From CAVPHV01 sp963704825 (GTDB lineage Bacteria; Actinomycetota; Acidimicrobiia; Spongiisociales; UBA5794), in contig CAVPHV010000003.1 in NCBI GenBank assembly GCA_963704825.1, positions 315,617 to 379,616 on the forward strand: a stretch of 64,000 bases of DNA, in the 5' to 3' direction. Positions 36,372 through 45,925 of this stretch are shown in pieces. A model generated the notes under the pieces. That model was not told the DNA's origin. It searched no databases and was given only the letters and a program-made list of their open reading frames with translations. Every line of letters begins with the position of its first letter. The first letter of the stretch is position 1. Made by a program: the position numbers and the translations under genes.

Positions 36372-37349
36372 GTGGGAGAGAAGGCAAGTCGGTCGGGGCG
36401 GCTCTTCGCCGCGATGCTGGTGATGACCACATTGGTGATCATCGCCTCCGCCATCGCCATGATCACCGCCGACGAAGCGCCCACTCCGTTGTATCCCGAG
36501 GGAGCCGGTGAGTACGGCTACACAATCAGCCTGGCTCTGTTCGTCGTCCCCGTGGTGGCCCTGATCGTGTGGTTCGCACGACGGAAACCATCGATGGAGC
36601 GGCATTGGCGGGCATTCTGGATCACGTTCGGAGCGATCGTGGTGCTGTGGTCGGTCCTCGACATCCTGTTGGCCAGGACGTTTTTTGTGTTTCCCTATGA
36701 AGCGGCCACGCTCGGGGTCAACGTCATCGGCTACGACCCTGCAACCGGTTGGGGCCCGGTGGTGCCGATCGAGGAGTTCATGTTCTACATCCTCGGCTGT
36801 GCGTTTCTTGTGCTCATGTACATCTGGGCTTCGGAGTTCTGGTTTCCCGAACACACGCTGGGCGAGGACGCCTATCAGGAGGCCGCCGAGCGTCAGCGTC
36901 TCGGAGCGCTCTTCGATTGGCGGGTCGTCGCCGCCGGGGTGGGGTTCGTCCTGCTGGCGGTGCTGGTGAAGTGGTGGGACCCTGCCGGAACGGCCGAGGG
37001 CGGGTTTCCCGGGTACATCACATTCATGGTGCTGATCGTTGCGGTCCCGACGATGATGTTCCTCGAAGTGGTCCTGCGCTTTGTCAACGTGCGAGCGATG
37101 GTCTTCACGCTGCAGTCGATGCTGCTGATCGCCCTGTTGTGGGAGGCGACGCTCGCCCTTCCCTACGGCTGGTGGGACTATCAGCACAGCCAGATGATCG
37201 GCATCTTCATCACCCCGTGGTCAAGTCTTCCGATCGAGGCCGCCTTGCTGTGGTTCGCCGCGACCTGGAGCAACATTGCCATCTACGAGGTAGCCAAACT
37301 CCTCGTCCACCACCGCAGCAAGCCGCCGTCGGGTCACCTCGCCACCTGA
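36372..37349 (+). CDS. Lycopene cyclase-like membrane protein
   Basis: 325 residues from GTG 36372, about eight membrane helices. Two similar halves each contain a Pro-x-Glu motif: GPVVPIEEFMFYILGCAF near residue 130 and SSLPIEAALLWFAATW near residue 285. This fits the fused CrtYc-CrtYd/CarR lycopene cyclase fold, where the acidic residue is catalytic. No other carotenoid gene is present, so the assignment rests on motif and topology only. It converges with the large cyclase gene. Confidence 0.6.
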   Translation: MGEKASRSGRLFAAMLVMTTLVIIASAIAMITADEAPTPLYPEGAGEYGYTISLALFVVPVVALIVWFARRKPSMERHWRAFWITFGAIVVLWSVLDILLARTFFVFPYEAATLGVNVIGYDPATGWGPVVPIEEFMFYILGCAFLVLMYIWASEFWFPEHTLGEDAYQEAAERQRLGALFDWRVVAAGVGFVLLAVLVKWWDPAGTAEGGFPGYITFMVLIVAVPTMMFLEVVLRFVNVRAMVFTLQSMLLIALLWEATLALPYGWWDYQHSQMIGIFITPWSSLPIEAALLWFAATWSNIAIYEVAKLLVHHRSKPPSGHLAT

Positions 37350-40300
37350 GACTCCGCGGCCAACCGGGCGTCCTCAGCCGCCCCGAGTTCGGAGAGCTGT
37401 TCCTCGGCGCGCCGCAAAGCGTCCTGATCGCCAAGGCTTCTTCCTTGTTCGAGGAGGATCAGCGCCACGTCGTACGGCATGTTCAACTCCTCGGCGCGCC
37501 GCAACGCTTTTTGGAATCCACGCCGGGCCCGACGCGTCTTGCCGGCGCGCGCCTGCACGACGGCAGCGGACATGGTGGCGAAGGGGACCACAATTGGGAT
37601 CCGCCGTGCGACCTTTCGTGTCGACCGCACTGCCCGGCGCACTGCTTGGTTGAGGTCGGCGTCGTGGGTCTGGCGAGATGCCTCCAATAGGGTTCGCGTT
37701 GTTTCGCAGAAGCCATCCGACGCGGCGACCACGACGGTCGACTCGTTCTGTTCCATCAGATCGAGACCATCGAGCGCGGTGTCCACGGCGGCGTCGAGGC
37801 GGCCCTCCTGCCACAACGCCATGGACAAGAACCCCAGCCTGGAGAGGATTGTGGGGGTCTCGCCAACCTCCTGGACCTGGTTGGCTATCGAGGTCAGCAC
37901 GCCAATGGCCTCGGTGAGGCGGCCGACGCGCATCAGGAGTTTGCCGGTCCCGATTCGCTCCCACATCGCGGTCACGTCGTCTTCGGGCTCGAGGGTGGCC
38001 AGTGCAGCGTACCGATCGAGGGCCCGATCAAATTGCCCGCTCCGTTGCAGCCCATAGGCGTGGACCGCGAAAGAGCGGGCATGGTCGCGGCGATTGCCCA
38101 AGTGCAGGTATTGCCGTTCCGCGTCTCGGGCCGCAACGTATGCCGCCTCCCAGTTGCCGACGGTTACCTGGAGAGTGGCGTGGAACAGTGCGACGTCGGC
38201 AAGCGCAGCCGGGCTCTGCGCTTCCTTCGCCGCCGCAACGGCCCGTTGGTAGTAGCGATCAGCCAATGAGCGTCTTCCGAGTATTCCGGATGCGAACGCG
38301 AGGTAGGCGTACCCGTGCGCCAGAGTCGGGGTGGGTTCGATTCGTTCGGCCTCGTTGGTGGCTCGCAACCCTGCATAGGCGAGCATCGTTGGTTCCTGGA
38401 GACCGTAGGCGGTGCTGACGATGTTGAAGAGGGCCTCAGAACCAATGGCGATTCGCTCCGCCGTCCGCGGGTCCCGAAGCCGTGCTGATGCTGGAAGGAG
38501 CCGGTGCACGATCTGACGAACCACCTGCCAGAGGATGCCGAGGGTGAGACGCCACCGGCTGCGCGGCAAGGGCATTGCGGCGTTGGCCGTGGCCGCGATC
38601 AGGTCGTTCTGCGCTCCCCGCACCTCCCCGAGGCGGAGCCTTGCGTTGCCGAGCGTCAGCAGACGGCGCGCCTTGCCAACTGAGCGAGGGGCCGACGCTT
38701 CGAGAAGTTCAGCCCTTTCGAGAACGGCAACCACCTCCCGATAGCTGCCCGCGGCGAAAGCAGCGGCGCCGGCCCGGTCGTAGGCTCGAATCGCCGAATC
38801 AGTGTTGTCGGCTTCCGCCCAGTGGTAGGCGAGCACTGCAGGGTCGTTGTCGTCGTGAGAGTCCAGATAACCGGCGAACGCGGCGTGCATTGCCTGACGA
38901 GTCCCCGCTGGCAGCAACCCGTGTGCCGCCTCGACCATGAGAACGTGGGAGAACCGGTATCCGGCGACCGCCGCTGCGTTGTTCGCAGTGATCAATCCCT
39001 CTGATATCGCGGTCTCGAGCTGCTCCTTGATGGTGGCCTGTGACGGGGCGTCCGGATGTACGGCCGCCACCTCTGCAGCCGTGAAGTAGCGGCCGATGAC
39101 GCTTGCCGCCTTCAGGGCGGTTTGGTGAGTCAGCGGGAGCCGGTCGATGCGGCTGGCCAGCACCGCCGACACGTTGGATGGCAATGTGATCTGCTCCAGA
39201 GCATCCCGATCAATCGTGACGTCGCGGGTTGTTCCGGTGATCTCGATGACTCCCGCGTCCTGGAAAGATCGGATCAACGCATCCGTGAAGAGCGGATTGC
39301 CTTCGGTTCGTCGATGGAGGAGCTCGGCCAACTCCTGAGGAATCGAGGCCACGTCGAGTCGGTTGCAGGCCAGCGCCACCGTTTCGTCCTCCGTGAGAGG
39401 TTGGAGCCGCAGGAGTGTGGCGTTGCTGCGGAGTCTGATCTCTGCTGGCTCGGGATTGGGCCCCTGGCCGCGGGTCACCAACAACACAAGCGCGTTGGGG
39501 CATCGGGCGACCACCTCTTCCGCCAGGGCCCAGGTTGCGGTGTCGTACCAGTGAGCGTCCTCCATGACGAGGAGCAGCGGAGCTTGACCGACAAGCGAGG
39601 CGAAGAGGCGGGACAACACCCCTCTGGTCAACGCGGCCCGATCCGGAGGCTGCATGGACGCGACTTGAAGCGGGACCTCGCCGGGGACCGGCAGCACCTC
39701 GGCGACCACTCCGCGGTACTCGAGGTCTGTGGGGTCGAGATGCCGACCCACGGTGCGGTCGAGGTCAGAGTCTCCGACTAGCGTCCGAAACACGGCGCGC
39801 CACGGCTGATAGGGAGTGGAGCGATCGAGAGAGAGTCCGCGCAATATCAGTCGGCGAATCGGTAGGGACTCCGACTCGTTGAGAAGATCTCGCACCAACG
39901 TCGACTTGCCGATCCCGGCGTCGCCCTCGACTAGCACCGTGGCGCCACCACCGGCGACGAGATCGCGCAGCAGGCTGTCGAGGGTCCGGCGCTCATCGAA
40001 CCGGCCAACCATCCCCGAAGATTCAGCGCTGGTTGTCTCGAGGGGGGCAACCGGGCGAAAGGTCCTGGTTGCCTCGAGGACTCCCTTGAAGTAGATCGGG
40101 CCCTGCTCTTCGAACGCAATGGCGTGGCGAGCCGCCGTCATCGTCTCGGCGTCGCATCGGACCTGGGCAACGGAGTCCGAGCCGGCCAGACGGGCCGCGA
40201 GGTTCGCCGGCTTGCCGAGAAGGGTGAACCGGCGCACGTCCCGCGAGCCGACGTCGCCGATGAAGGTCTGTCCGGTAGCGACGCCGACGCCGACGTCGGG

Positions 40301-41326
40301 GTCGGCCAGCTCCGCGGCAAACTGCATGGCCGCCCGTAACGCGCGGACTGCGTCGTCTTCGTGGGCGTGTTGCGCCCCGCCCCACGTTCCCGCCATGTTC
40401 AGCCCGGCTTCGTCGAGCAGGGTCACGCTCACCGCGCCGTCGAACTGGCGCACCGCAGCATGGAAGAGGGATGTGACGCGCTGCAGCCGGGAGAGTGGAC
40501 CCTCGGCGGCCGCCTCGAGATCGTGCACCTTGACGAAGACCGACGTGGCGCGGCGCAGTTCGGCGAAGTGGCCGGTCATTCCGGCGCGAGCTCGGGCGGC
40601 GACGATTTCCGGTACGAACAGTTCGAGTATCTCGGGCTCAGGCGCCGGTTGTCGACGCGCCGGGAGTGCCGCGAGCGCATCGATGTCCTCGACCTTGACC
40701 ATGCCCTTGGTCGTCTTCGGTCCGATCAGCCCGGCACCTGCGACGGCGGCGACCTCCGGAGAGGCGATGACATCTCCGGGGCGTGCCACGTCGAGGGCAG
40801 CAGCGATCTGACGCAGCGGATCTCCGCCGACCGGTGCGAACCAGCGGTGTGGCCCTCCAACCAGAGGAAGCCAGAGCGACCCGGTGCCAACCCCGGCCCT
40901 GAGCCGCAGCCGGTACCCATCGAAGAGTTCTTGGCCGGCGATGTCCGATTGGATCCGTAGACCGCAGGCCACGGCGCGGCGAGTTGCGTCGGGAAGATCG
41001 AGGGCACGCTCCACCGGCCAAATGGCGAGCAACCCGTCGCCCGCCACGTGCACGATTTCGCCCCCGTAGGTGGTGACCAAGCTCTCGAGCGATCCGAAGA
41101 TCTCCTGCAGAACTGTTGAGAGCTCGTCGGCCCCCTCGGCATGCATGGTGTCGAGTCGCTCGGTCAGCGCCGTCCAACCCGCGATGTCGGCTATGAGGGC
41201 TGCCCCCTCGATGACGGTCTCTTCCGCAGATTCGGGGACAGCATTCCGCGCTGCCAGGCGTCGCTGAGCGTGTCGCGGGACATAGGTGCCCAGGAAAGCG
41301 AGGGAGGCGGGGTCGGGGGCTTCCAC
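37334..41326 (-). CDS. Soluble adenylyl cyclase-like protein: two cyclase domains, AAA NTPase, TPR
   Basis: 1330 residues. Cyclase domain 1 (~35-205) keeps both metal Asp positions (LIADIAGWTAL and HVAGDGLLAIWP) but lacks the Asn/Arg pair. Domain 2 (~255-430) lacks the metal residues (VFVKVHDLEA) but has LLGKPANLAARL, the Asn/Arg pair. The two would form one shared active site, as in mammalian soluble adenylyl cyclase. An AAA/STAND NTPase follows (Walker A LVEGDAGIGKSTLV near residue 467, Walker B LLLVMEDAHW), then TPR-like helices from ~850 to the end. No HTH is seen. It ends 5 bases from the preceding MpaB-like gene. Confidence 0.85.
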   Translation of the reverse strand: MEAPDPASLAFLGTYVPRHAQRRLAARNAVPESAEETVIEGAALIADIAGWTALTERLDTMHAEGADELSTVLQEIFGSLESLVTTYGGEIVHVAGDGLLAIWPVERALDLPDATRRAVACGLRIQSDIAGQELFDGYRLRLRAGVGTGSLWLPLVGGPHRWFAPVGGDPLRQIAAALDVARPGDVIASPEVAAVAGAGLIGPKTTKGMVKVEDIDALAALPARRQPAPEPEILELFVPEIVAARARAGMTGHFAELRRATSVFVKVHDLEAAAEGPLSRLQRVTSLFHAAVRQFDGAVSVTLLDEAGLNMAGTWGGAQHAHEDDAVRALRAAMQFAAELADPDVGVGVATGQTFIGDVGSRDVRRFTLLGKPANLAARLAGSDSVAQVRCDAETMTAARHAIAFEEQGPIYFKGVLEATRTFRPVAPLETTSAESSGMVGRFDERRTLDSLLRDLVAGGGATVLVEGDAGIGKSTLVRDLLNESESLPIRRLILRGLSLDRSTPYQPWRAVFRTLVGDSDLDRTVGRHLDPTDLEYRGVVAEVLPVPGEVPLQVASMQPPDRAALTRGVLSRLFASLVGQAPLLLVMEDAHWYDTATWALAEEVVARCPNALVLLVTRGQGPNPEPAEIRLRSNATLLRLQPLTEDETVALACNRLDVASIPQELAELLHRRTEGNPLFTDALIRSFQDAGVIEITGTTRDVTIDRDALEQITLPSNVSAVLASRIDRLPLTHQTALKAASVIGRYFTAAEVAAVHPDAPSQATIKEQLETAISEGLITANNAAAVAGYRFSHVLMVEAAHGLLPAGTRQAMHAAFAGYLDSHDDNDPAVLAYHWAEADNTDSAIRAYDRAGAAAFAAGSYREVVAVLERAELLEASAPRSVGKARRLLTLGNARLRLGEVRGAQNDLIAATANAAMPLPRSRWRLTLGILWQVVRQIVHRLLPASARLRDPRTAERIAIGSEALFNIVSTAYGLQEPTMLAYAGLRATNEAERIEPTPTLAHGYAYLAFASGILGRRSLADRYYQRAVAAAKEAQSPAALADVALFHATLQVTVGNWEAAYVAARDAERQYLHLGNRRDHARSFAVHAYGLQRSGQFDRALDRYAALATLEPEDDVTAMWERIGTGKLLMRVGRLTEAIGVLTSIANQVQEVGETPTILSRLGFLSMALWQEGRLDAAVDTALDGLDLMEQNESTVVVAASDGFCETTRTLLEASRQTHDADLNQAVRRAVRSTRKVARRIPIVVPFATMSAAVVQARAGKTRRARRGFQKALRRAEELNMPYDVALILLEQGRSLGDQDALRRAEEQLSELGAAEDARLAAESQVAR

Positions 41327-41331
41327 GGTGC

Positions 41332-42612
41332 TCAGCCGCGATTCGTGACGGCTACCGACCGCTCAAAGAGGCGCTGGCCCACGGTGCGCTTGGCGCCGTT
41401 CTCGAACCAGTTGAGGCTCTCCGGAATACGGAACGGCTCTCGGTCTCCGCCTCGCTGCCACTCCAGGAGGTGATTCATCAGGCCCATCGATCCGCTCCTC
41501 AGTATTCGCGACCGGCGTCCGAGCCGTTCGAGCATCATGCGGTCGAACCAACCGAAGCCGCGAACCAGGGTCTTGACGACGTAGTCGTTGACCGGTCGAT
41601 GCGGTACTCCGAGCCCTTGTGCGACGTGGGGTGGCAGGAACAGGCGCATCAGGGCGGCCGGGACCCCGGGCAGCGTCTTGCGATCAAGCGCTTGGAGCAG
41701 CGGTCCCGCCATTTCTCTTCCCTTGGTCCAGCGAGGGTCGGACGGGGGAACGTCTGCGCCCAATACCTGATCGGCTTGGATGGCGCGGGTGAGCTGCTCG
41801 GCCTGGTCGAAGGTGTCAGGAAGCAGTTCTGGTACCACGCCCATGATTCTCCCCACCTCGCGCCAGGCGGCCAGATAGGACGCCTTCTCCTCCGGCGTGG
41901 TGGTGACTCCCATCCGGTCGAGCCCATCGATCACGATGTAGCAGAAGGTCATCAGGGTGGCGGCCATGTCCTCCTGGTTGATGGGGACGCCGAGTTGCTG
42001 CGTGTCCCACGGGTGACCGGGGCGATGGACGATGAGGTGGCGGATGGCGGCATGCATGAGGCGGGTCTTTTCGGCAGAGCGCGCCCCAACGCCGTTGGGT
42101 TTCAACCCTCCGGGCTGCATGACATCAACGATGATCTGGGCCGTTTCGACGAGGCGCCGGTCCGGCATCTTGGTGAGGTAGTCGGTCTGGCGCAGGACCT
42201 GTACCCCGTTGGCGGCGGCGTAGGCGGCGGGCAGGCTGTAGCAGCCGAGGATCAGCATGATCTCTGGACCGTGTTCGGCAAAGACGGCTTGCCCGGCTTC
42301 CACCGTCGATTCGAACTCCTCTGGATCGGGCGTGAGGCCTTGGTCCGCAGCGGATTGCCGCTCGGCGAGCAGGAAGGCTTCGGCTTCCCTGCCGGCTTCG
42401 CTCTCTCCGACCCATTCGGTGTCGAGTAGCGCCTGCATCAGTTGACCGACACCTTCGTGCCCATGCCGATCGAAGAGTTCGGTGATCAGGTCATCGGCCG
42501 GTTGATCCCCCACTTGCCGCCACCGATGGAGTTCGTCCCGCGTCGGCACCCATGCATCTTCCACGCACACTCCGGTTTCCCTCGCCTTCCCGTTGATCCT
42601 ATCGATCACCAT
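41332..42612 (-). CDS. Oxygenase MpaB-family (DUF2236) protein
   Basis: 426 residues. Features of the MpaB/latex-clearing-protein-related family: GPEIMLILGCYSLPAAYAAA, the His-rich HAAIRHLIVHRPGHPWD, PINQEDMAATLMTFCYIVID and a later MMLERLGRRSR stretch. The conserved histidines would bind haem b. Substrate unknown. The gene sits directly upstream of, and 5 bases from, the large cyclase gene on the same strand, so both are likely co-transcribed. Confidence 0.78.
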   Translation of the reverse strand: MVIDRINGKARETGVCVEDAWVPTRDELHRWRQVGDQPADDLITELFDRHGHEGVGQLMQALLDTEWVGESEAGREAEAFLLAERQSAADQGLTPDPEEFESTVEAGQAVFAEHGPEIMLILGCYSLPAAYAAANGVQVLRQTDYLTKMPDRRLVETAQIIVDVMQPGGLKPNGVGARSAEKTRLMHAAIRHLIVHRPGHPWDTQQLGVPINQEDMAATLMTFCYIVIDGLDRMGVTTTPEEKASYLAAWREVGRIMGVVPELLPDTFDQAEQLTRAIQADQVLGADVPPSDPRWTKGREMAGPLLQALDRKTLPGVPAALMRLFLPPHVAQGLGVPHRPVNDYVVKTLVRGFGWFDRMMLERLGRRSRILRSGSMGLMNHLLEWQRGGDREPFRIPESLNWFENGAKRTVGQRLFERSVAVTNRG

Positions 42613-42696
42613 GGGGCGCCGCGGGCCGGATTGGCCCCGCCGCGGTAGGTGAGGCTGCGGTCGGTTAGCGTGCGGGGGTCGCCCGTGGAAGGAGCC

Positions 42697-43995
42697 ATGG
42701 TGGATGTCAAGACAATGGCGGACCTCTCACGAGGAGACCTCGAAGCTCACCAGTCTTCTGCTCTGCGCGACTCGATTTCCCGACTACGTGCTGTCGGCTC
42801 CCCCTACTGGGACGCGAAGTTGCGCGGGGTCGGTCCGGTCGAATCGATCGACGACATCGGTTCACTCCCGTTCACCGTCAAGAAGGAGTTCCGCGACACC
42901 TACCCGAGCGGGATGCTGGCGGTACCGATGGGCGATGTTGTGCGAGTACATGCCTCGTCGGGGACGTCGGGAAAGCCGACGATCGTCGCCTACACGGCCT
43001 CCGACGTCGCCATGTTCGCTGAGGTCAATGCGCGGTCGCTGGTGTTGGCCGGAGCTACACCCGCGAGCATCGTGCACGTCGCCTACGGCTACGGCCTGTT
43101 TACGGGCGGCCTCGGGCTCCACTTCGGTGTCGAGGCGCTCGGGGCGACGGCAGTGCCGGCCTCCGGCGGCAATCCCGGGTTCCAAGTCGGGCTCCTCGCC
43201 GATCTCGGAGCCGACGGTCTGGCGGCAACCCCGTCGTACGCCCTGCTCCTCGCCGAGCGAGCCGCGGCCGAGGGCTTGCTGGAGCGGATTGCCCTCCAGT
43301 GGGGAATTCACGGCGCCGAGCCGTGGTCCGAGGGCTTGCGCCGCAAGATCGAAGACGCCTGGGGTGGCGACTACACGGCGTGCGACATCTACGGTCTTTC
43401 GGAGATCATCGGACCCGGGGTTGCCTCCGAGTGGGCTGAAGCGAAAGGCGGACTCGTCGTCTTCGAGGACCACTTCTACCCGGAGATCCTCGATCCATTC
43501 ACCCAGGAACCGGTGGAAGACGGGGCGTTGGGTGAGTTGGTGTTGACGACGCTCACCAAACAGGCGCAGCCGGTGATCCGTTACCGGACCGGCGATATCA
43601 CCCGCTTTCTGCCCGATGACTACGGGCTGGCGTTCCGCCGGATCGATCGCCTGCAAGGGCGGGCCGATGACATGCTCATCATCCGGGGGATCAACGTCTA
43701 CCCACGCGAGATCGAAACGGTGCTGCTGGCCGATCCCGATCTGTCCGGGCAGTTCGCCATCATCGTCGATCGCCGCGGCACCCTCGATGAGATCGAGGCG
43801 AGGGTTGAGTTGATCTCCCCCGACCGAGCTTCCCGCCGCGAGGAGATCGCCCGGCGGCTCCAGGCACAACTGATGGAGGTGGTCCGGCTGCGGGTTACGG
43901 TCGATGTGCGTGATCCCGGTGGGGTTCCCCGCCAGCAGATCGGCAAAGCGAAACGAGTCTTCGAACGCACCGGCCCTGAGGATCCCCTTGGATAG
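42697..43995 (+). CDS. Phenylacetate-CoA ligase-like adenylate-forming enzyme
   Basis: 432 residues from ATG 42697 with GGAAGGAG upstream. PaaK-type motifs: SLPFTVKKEFRDTYP, the P-loop HASSGTSGKPTIV, AYGYGLFTGGLGLHFG, DIYGLSEIIGPGVASEW, YRTGDITRF, and the hinge ADDMLIIRGINVYPREIE. It ligates CoA to an aryl or acyl acid through an adenylate. No phenylacetate-degradation genes adjoin, so the natural acid is unknown. Divergent from the MpaB-like gene. Confidence 0.85.
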   Translation: MVDVKTMADLSRGDLEAHQSSALRDSISRLRAVGSPYWDAKLRGVGPVESIDDIGSLPFTVKKEFRDTYPSGMLAVPMGDVVRVHASSGTSGKPTIVAYTASDVAMFAEVNARSLVLAGATPASIVHVAYGYGLFTGGLGLHFGVEALGATAVPASGGNPGFQVGLLADLGADGLAATPSYALLLAERAAAEGLLERIALQWGIHGAEPWSEGLRRKIEDAWGGDYTACDIYGLSEIIGPGVASEWAEAKGGLVVFEDHFYPEILDPFTQEPVEDGALGELVLTTLTKQAQPVIRYRTGDITRFLPDDYGLAFRRIDRLQGRADDMLIIRGINVYPREIETVLLADPDLSGQFAIIVDRRGTLDEIEARVELISPDRASRREEIARRLQAQLMEVVRLRVTVDVRDPGGVPRQQIGKAKRVFERTGPEDPLG

Positions 43996-44114
43996 TCCGC
44001 CTACGACAGCGCCGGGAACGGCGTAACGTATGGTTTCCCCGGTCCGCTACTCCGGGGTATCAACCGGAGCAAGACAACGGACGACGCGCGCGTGCCGTCT
44101 GTATGGAGGAGAAC

Positions 44115-45125
44115 ATGACCAACCGCTGGTATCGACTTGTGCTGGTGCTCGTTGTTGTCGGCTTGCTGGCAGCAGCCTGCGGGGACGACTCGAGCGACAC
44201 CACCACAACGACGGCGACGTCTTCGACCTCGGACGCCCCGACGACCGCTGACGCCGGAGCGGGAGCGCTGGAAACGACCACGATGACCGTCGGGGCCCTG
44301 CCACTGGTTGACTTCGCCGCACTGTTCTACGCCGAGGCGATGGGCTACTTCGAGGCGGAGGGTCTCGATGTGACGGTTGAGGTCGTGCAATCTGGCCCCG
44401 TCGCCGCTCAACTCCTGCTGGCGGGCGACATCGATGCCAGCTTCATCAACTGGCTGTCCTTTTCCGCTGCGGTGAGCAACGATGCCCCGCTGGTCGTAGT
44501 GGCCAACGGTACCGACCTCGCCGACGGTCAAGGCGGTGTCTTCGTGACGGCCGATTCGCCGCTCACTTCGCTGGCCGACCTCGATGGGAAGTCGGTGGCG
44601 ACGAACAGCATCGGCAACGTCGGCGATATCGCCATCGAGGCGTTGATCGCCGACCAAGGTCTCGATGTGGATATCGACTATGTCGAGGTCGCCTTCCCCG
44701 AGATCATTCCCGCCATCGAGAGTGGGTCGGTCGATGCCGGCTTCCTGACCGAGCCGTTCACCACGTTCGCCGAGGTGTCCGGTCTGCGGTCGATCGCGGA
44801 TCCCTATACGGGTCCTGCAAAGAACCTCCCGATCGCCGGCTACATGTCGACGGCGCAGTTCGCCGCAGAGAACCCGAACACGACGGCCGCCTTCCGGCGG
44901 GCGATCGAGGCAGCGACGGCCGATCTGCTGGCCGATGAGGAGGCGCTGCGTGCGTTCATTCCGGTGTACTCGGCCGTGCCGGAGGAGGCGGCGCAAGCCT
45001 TGATCCTTCCGCTGTATCAAACGACGCTCACGGTCGAGGACATTCAGCGTCCGGCCGATCTGATGTTCGACCTGGGCTATCTCGATGAGCCGCTCGATAT
45101 GACGCTGTTCGTGATCGACGGCTGA
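44115..45125 (+). CDS. ABC substrate-binding lipoprotein, NMT1/SsuA/TauA type
   Basis: 336 residues from ATG 44115, five bases after GGAGGA. Lipobox LLAAACGDDSS and a Thr/Ser linker precede an NMT1-like domain: LVDFAALFYAEAMGYFEAEG, AGDIDASFINWLSFSAAV, DLDGKSVATNSIGNVGDI and SGSVDAGFLTEPFT. This family binds sulfonates, nitrate, taurine or thiamine precursors; the ligand is not evident. First gene of a coupled five-gene operon; no TPP-riboswitch sequence is seen before it. Confidence 0.87.
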   Translation: MTNRWYRLVLVLVVVGLLAAACGDDSSDTTTTTATSSTSDAPTTADAGAGALETTTMTVGALPLVDFAALFYAEAMGYFEAEGLDVTVEVVQSGPVAAQLLLAGDIDASFINWLSFSAAVSNDAPLVVVANGTDLADGQGGVFVTADSPLTSLADLDGKSVATNSIGNVGDIAIEALIADQGLDVDIDYVEVAFPEIIPAIESGSVDAGFLTEPFTTFAEVSGLRSIADPYTGPAKNLPIAGYMSTAQFAAENPNTTAAFRRAIEAATADLLADEEALRAFIPVYSAVPEEAAQALILPLYQTTLTVEDIQRPADLMFDLGYLDEPLDMTLFVIDG

Positions 45126-45925
45126 TGACGACGTCGGTCCGCACGACTCCGATCCCTCGTGTCACTGCGGTGACGCGGGGGATTGTTGGTTCTGTGGTCT
45201 TCATCGTGCTGCTCGAGGCGGCGGTGCGGACCGGCTTGATCGGATCGGCGTCCTTGCCGTTGCCCAGCGAGGTACTGGGACGGACCTTGGAGATGCTGGT
45301 CGACCCGGCCGTGTGGACCGAGGTGCTGGCCACGATGAAGTCGTGGGGTCTCGGCCTTCTCGTAGCCGGAGTGATCGGCGTCGGGTTGGGGATGGCCCTG
45401 GGGTCCTGGAGACTCCTGGCGCGGCTGTCGCGTGGCCCGGTTGAGTTGCTTCGCCCGCTGCCGGCGGTTGCCATCGCACCGCTGCTGCTCAGTCTGCTCG
45501 GCCGCGGCGTGGTGAGTCGGTCGCTCGCCGTGGCCTACGCCGCGTTGTGGCCGATCCTGTTCAACACGATCTATGGAATGCGGTCCGTCGATCCGGTGGC
45601 GAAGGAGACGGCTCGTTCGTTTGGGCTCGGCTCATTCGGCGTACTGACCCGAGTCACGATCCCCACGATGTCGCCGTTTGTGTTCACCGGCGTTCGGGTG
45701 GCGTCGGCGATTGCGCTGATCGTGGCCGTCAGCGTTGAGTTTCTGTTGCCCGGCGGCGACGACCGTGGCCTCGGCGGGATCGTCGTCGAAGCCCAAGCCG
45801 GGGGAGACCTGTTGACGATGTACGCCACGGTGGTGATCGCCGGGCTCCTCGGCCTTGTCACCAACGCGGTGTTGGTCGCCATCGAGCGCCGGGTCTTTGG
45901 CTGGCGGCGAGGTTTAGCCCAATGA
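45125..45925 (+). CDS. ABC permease (SsuC/TauC type) 1
   Basis: 266 residues, six helices. The EAA loop reads MRSVDPVAKETARSFGLGSFGVLTRVTIP. Its ATG shares one base with the preceding stop (TGATG), and its stop overlaps the next permease by 4 bases. A C-terminal segment (VAIERRVFGWRRGL) is the usual cytoplasmic end. Confidence 0.88.
   Translation: MTTSVRTTPIPRVTAVTRGIVGSVVFIVLLEAAVRTGLIGSASLPLPSEVLGRTLEMLVDPAVWTEVLATMKSWGLGLLVAGVIGVGLGMALGSWRLLARLSRGPVELLRPLPAVAIAPLLLSLLGRGVVSRSLAVAYAALWPILFNTIYGMRSVDPVAKETARSFGLGSFGVLTRVTIPTMSPFVFTGVRVASAIALIVAVSVEFLLPGGDDRGLGGIVVEAQAGGDLLTMYATVVIAGLLGLVTNAVLVAIERRVFGWRRGLAQ

Noticed and set aside
43996..44114. TPP riboswitch before the NMT1-type transporter
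   Set aside because: No CUGAGA or similar conserved thi-box sequence is visible in the 119-base leader.
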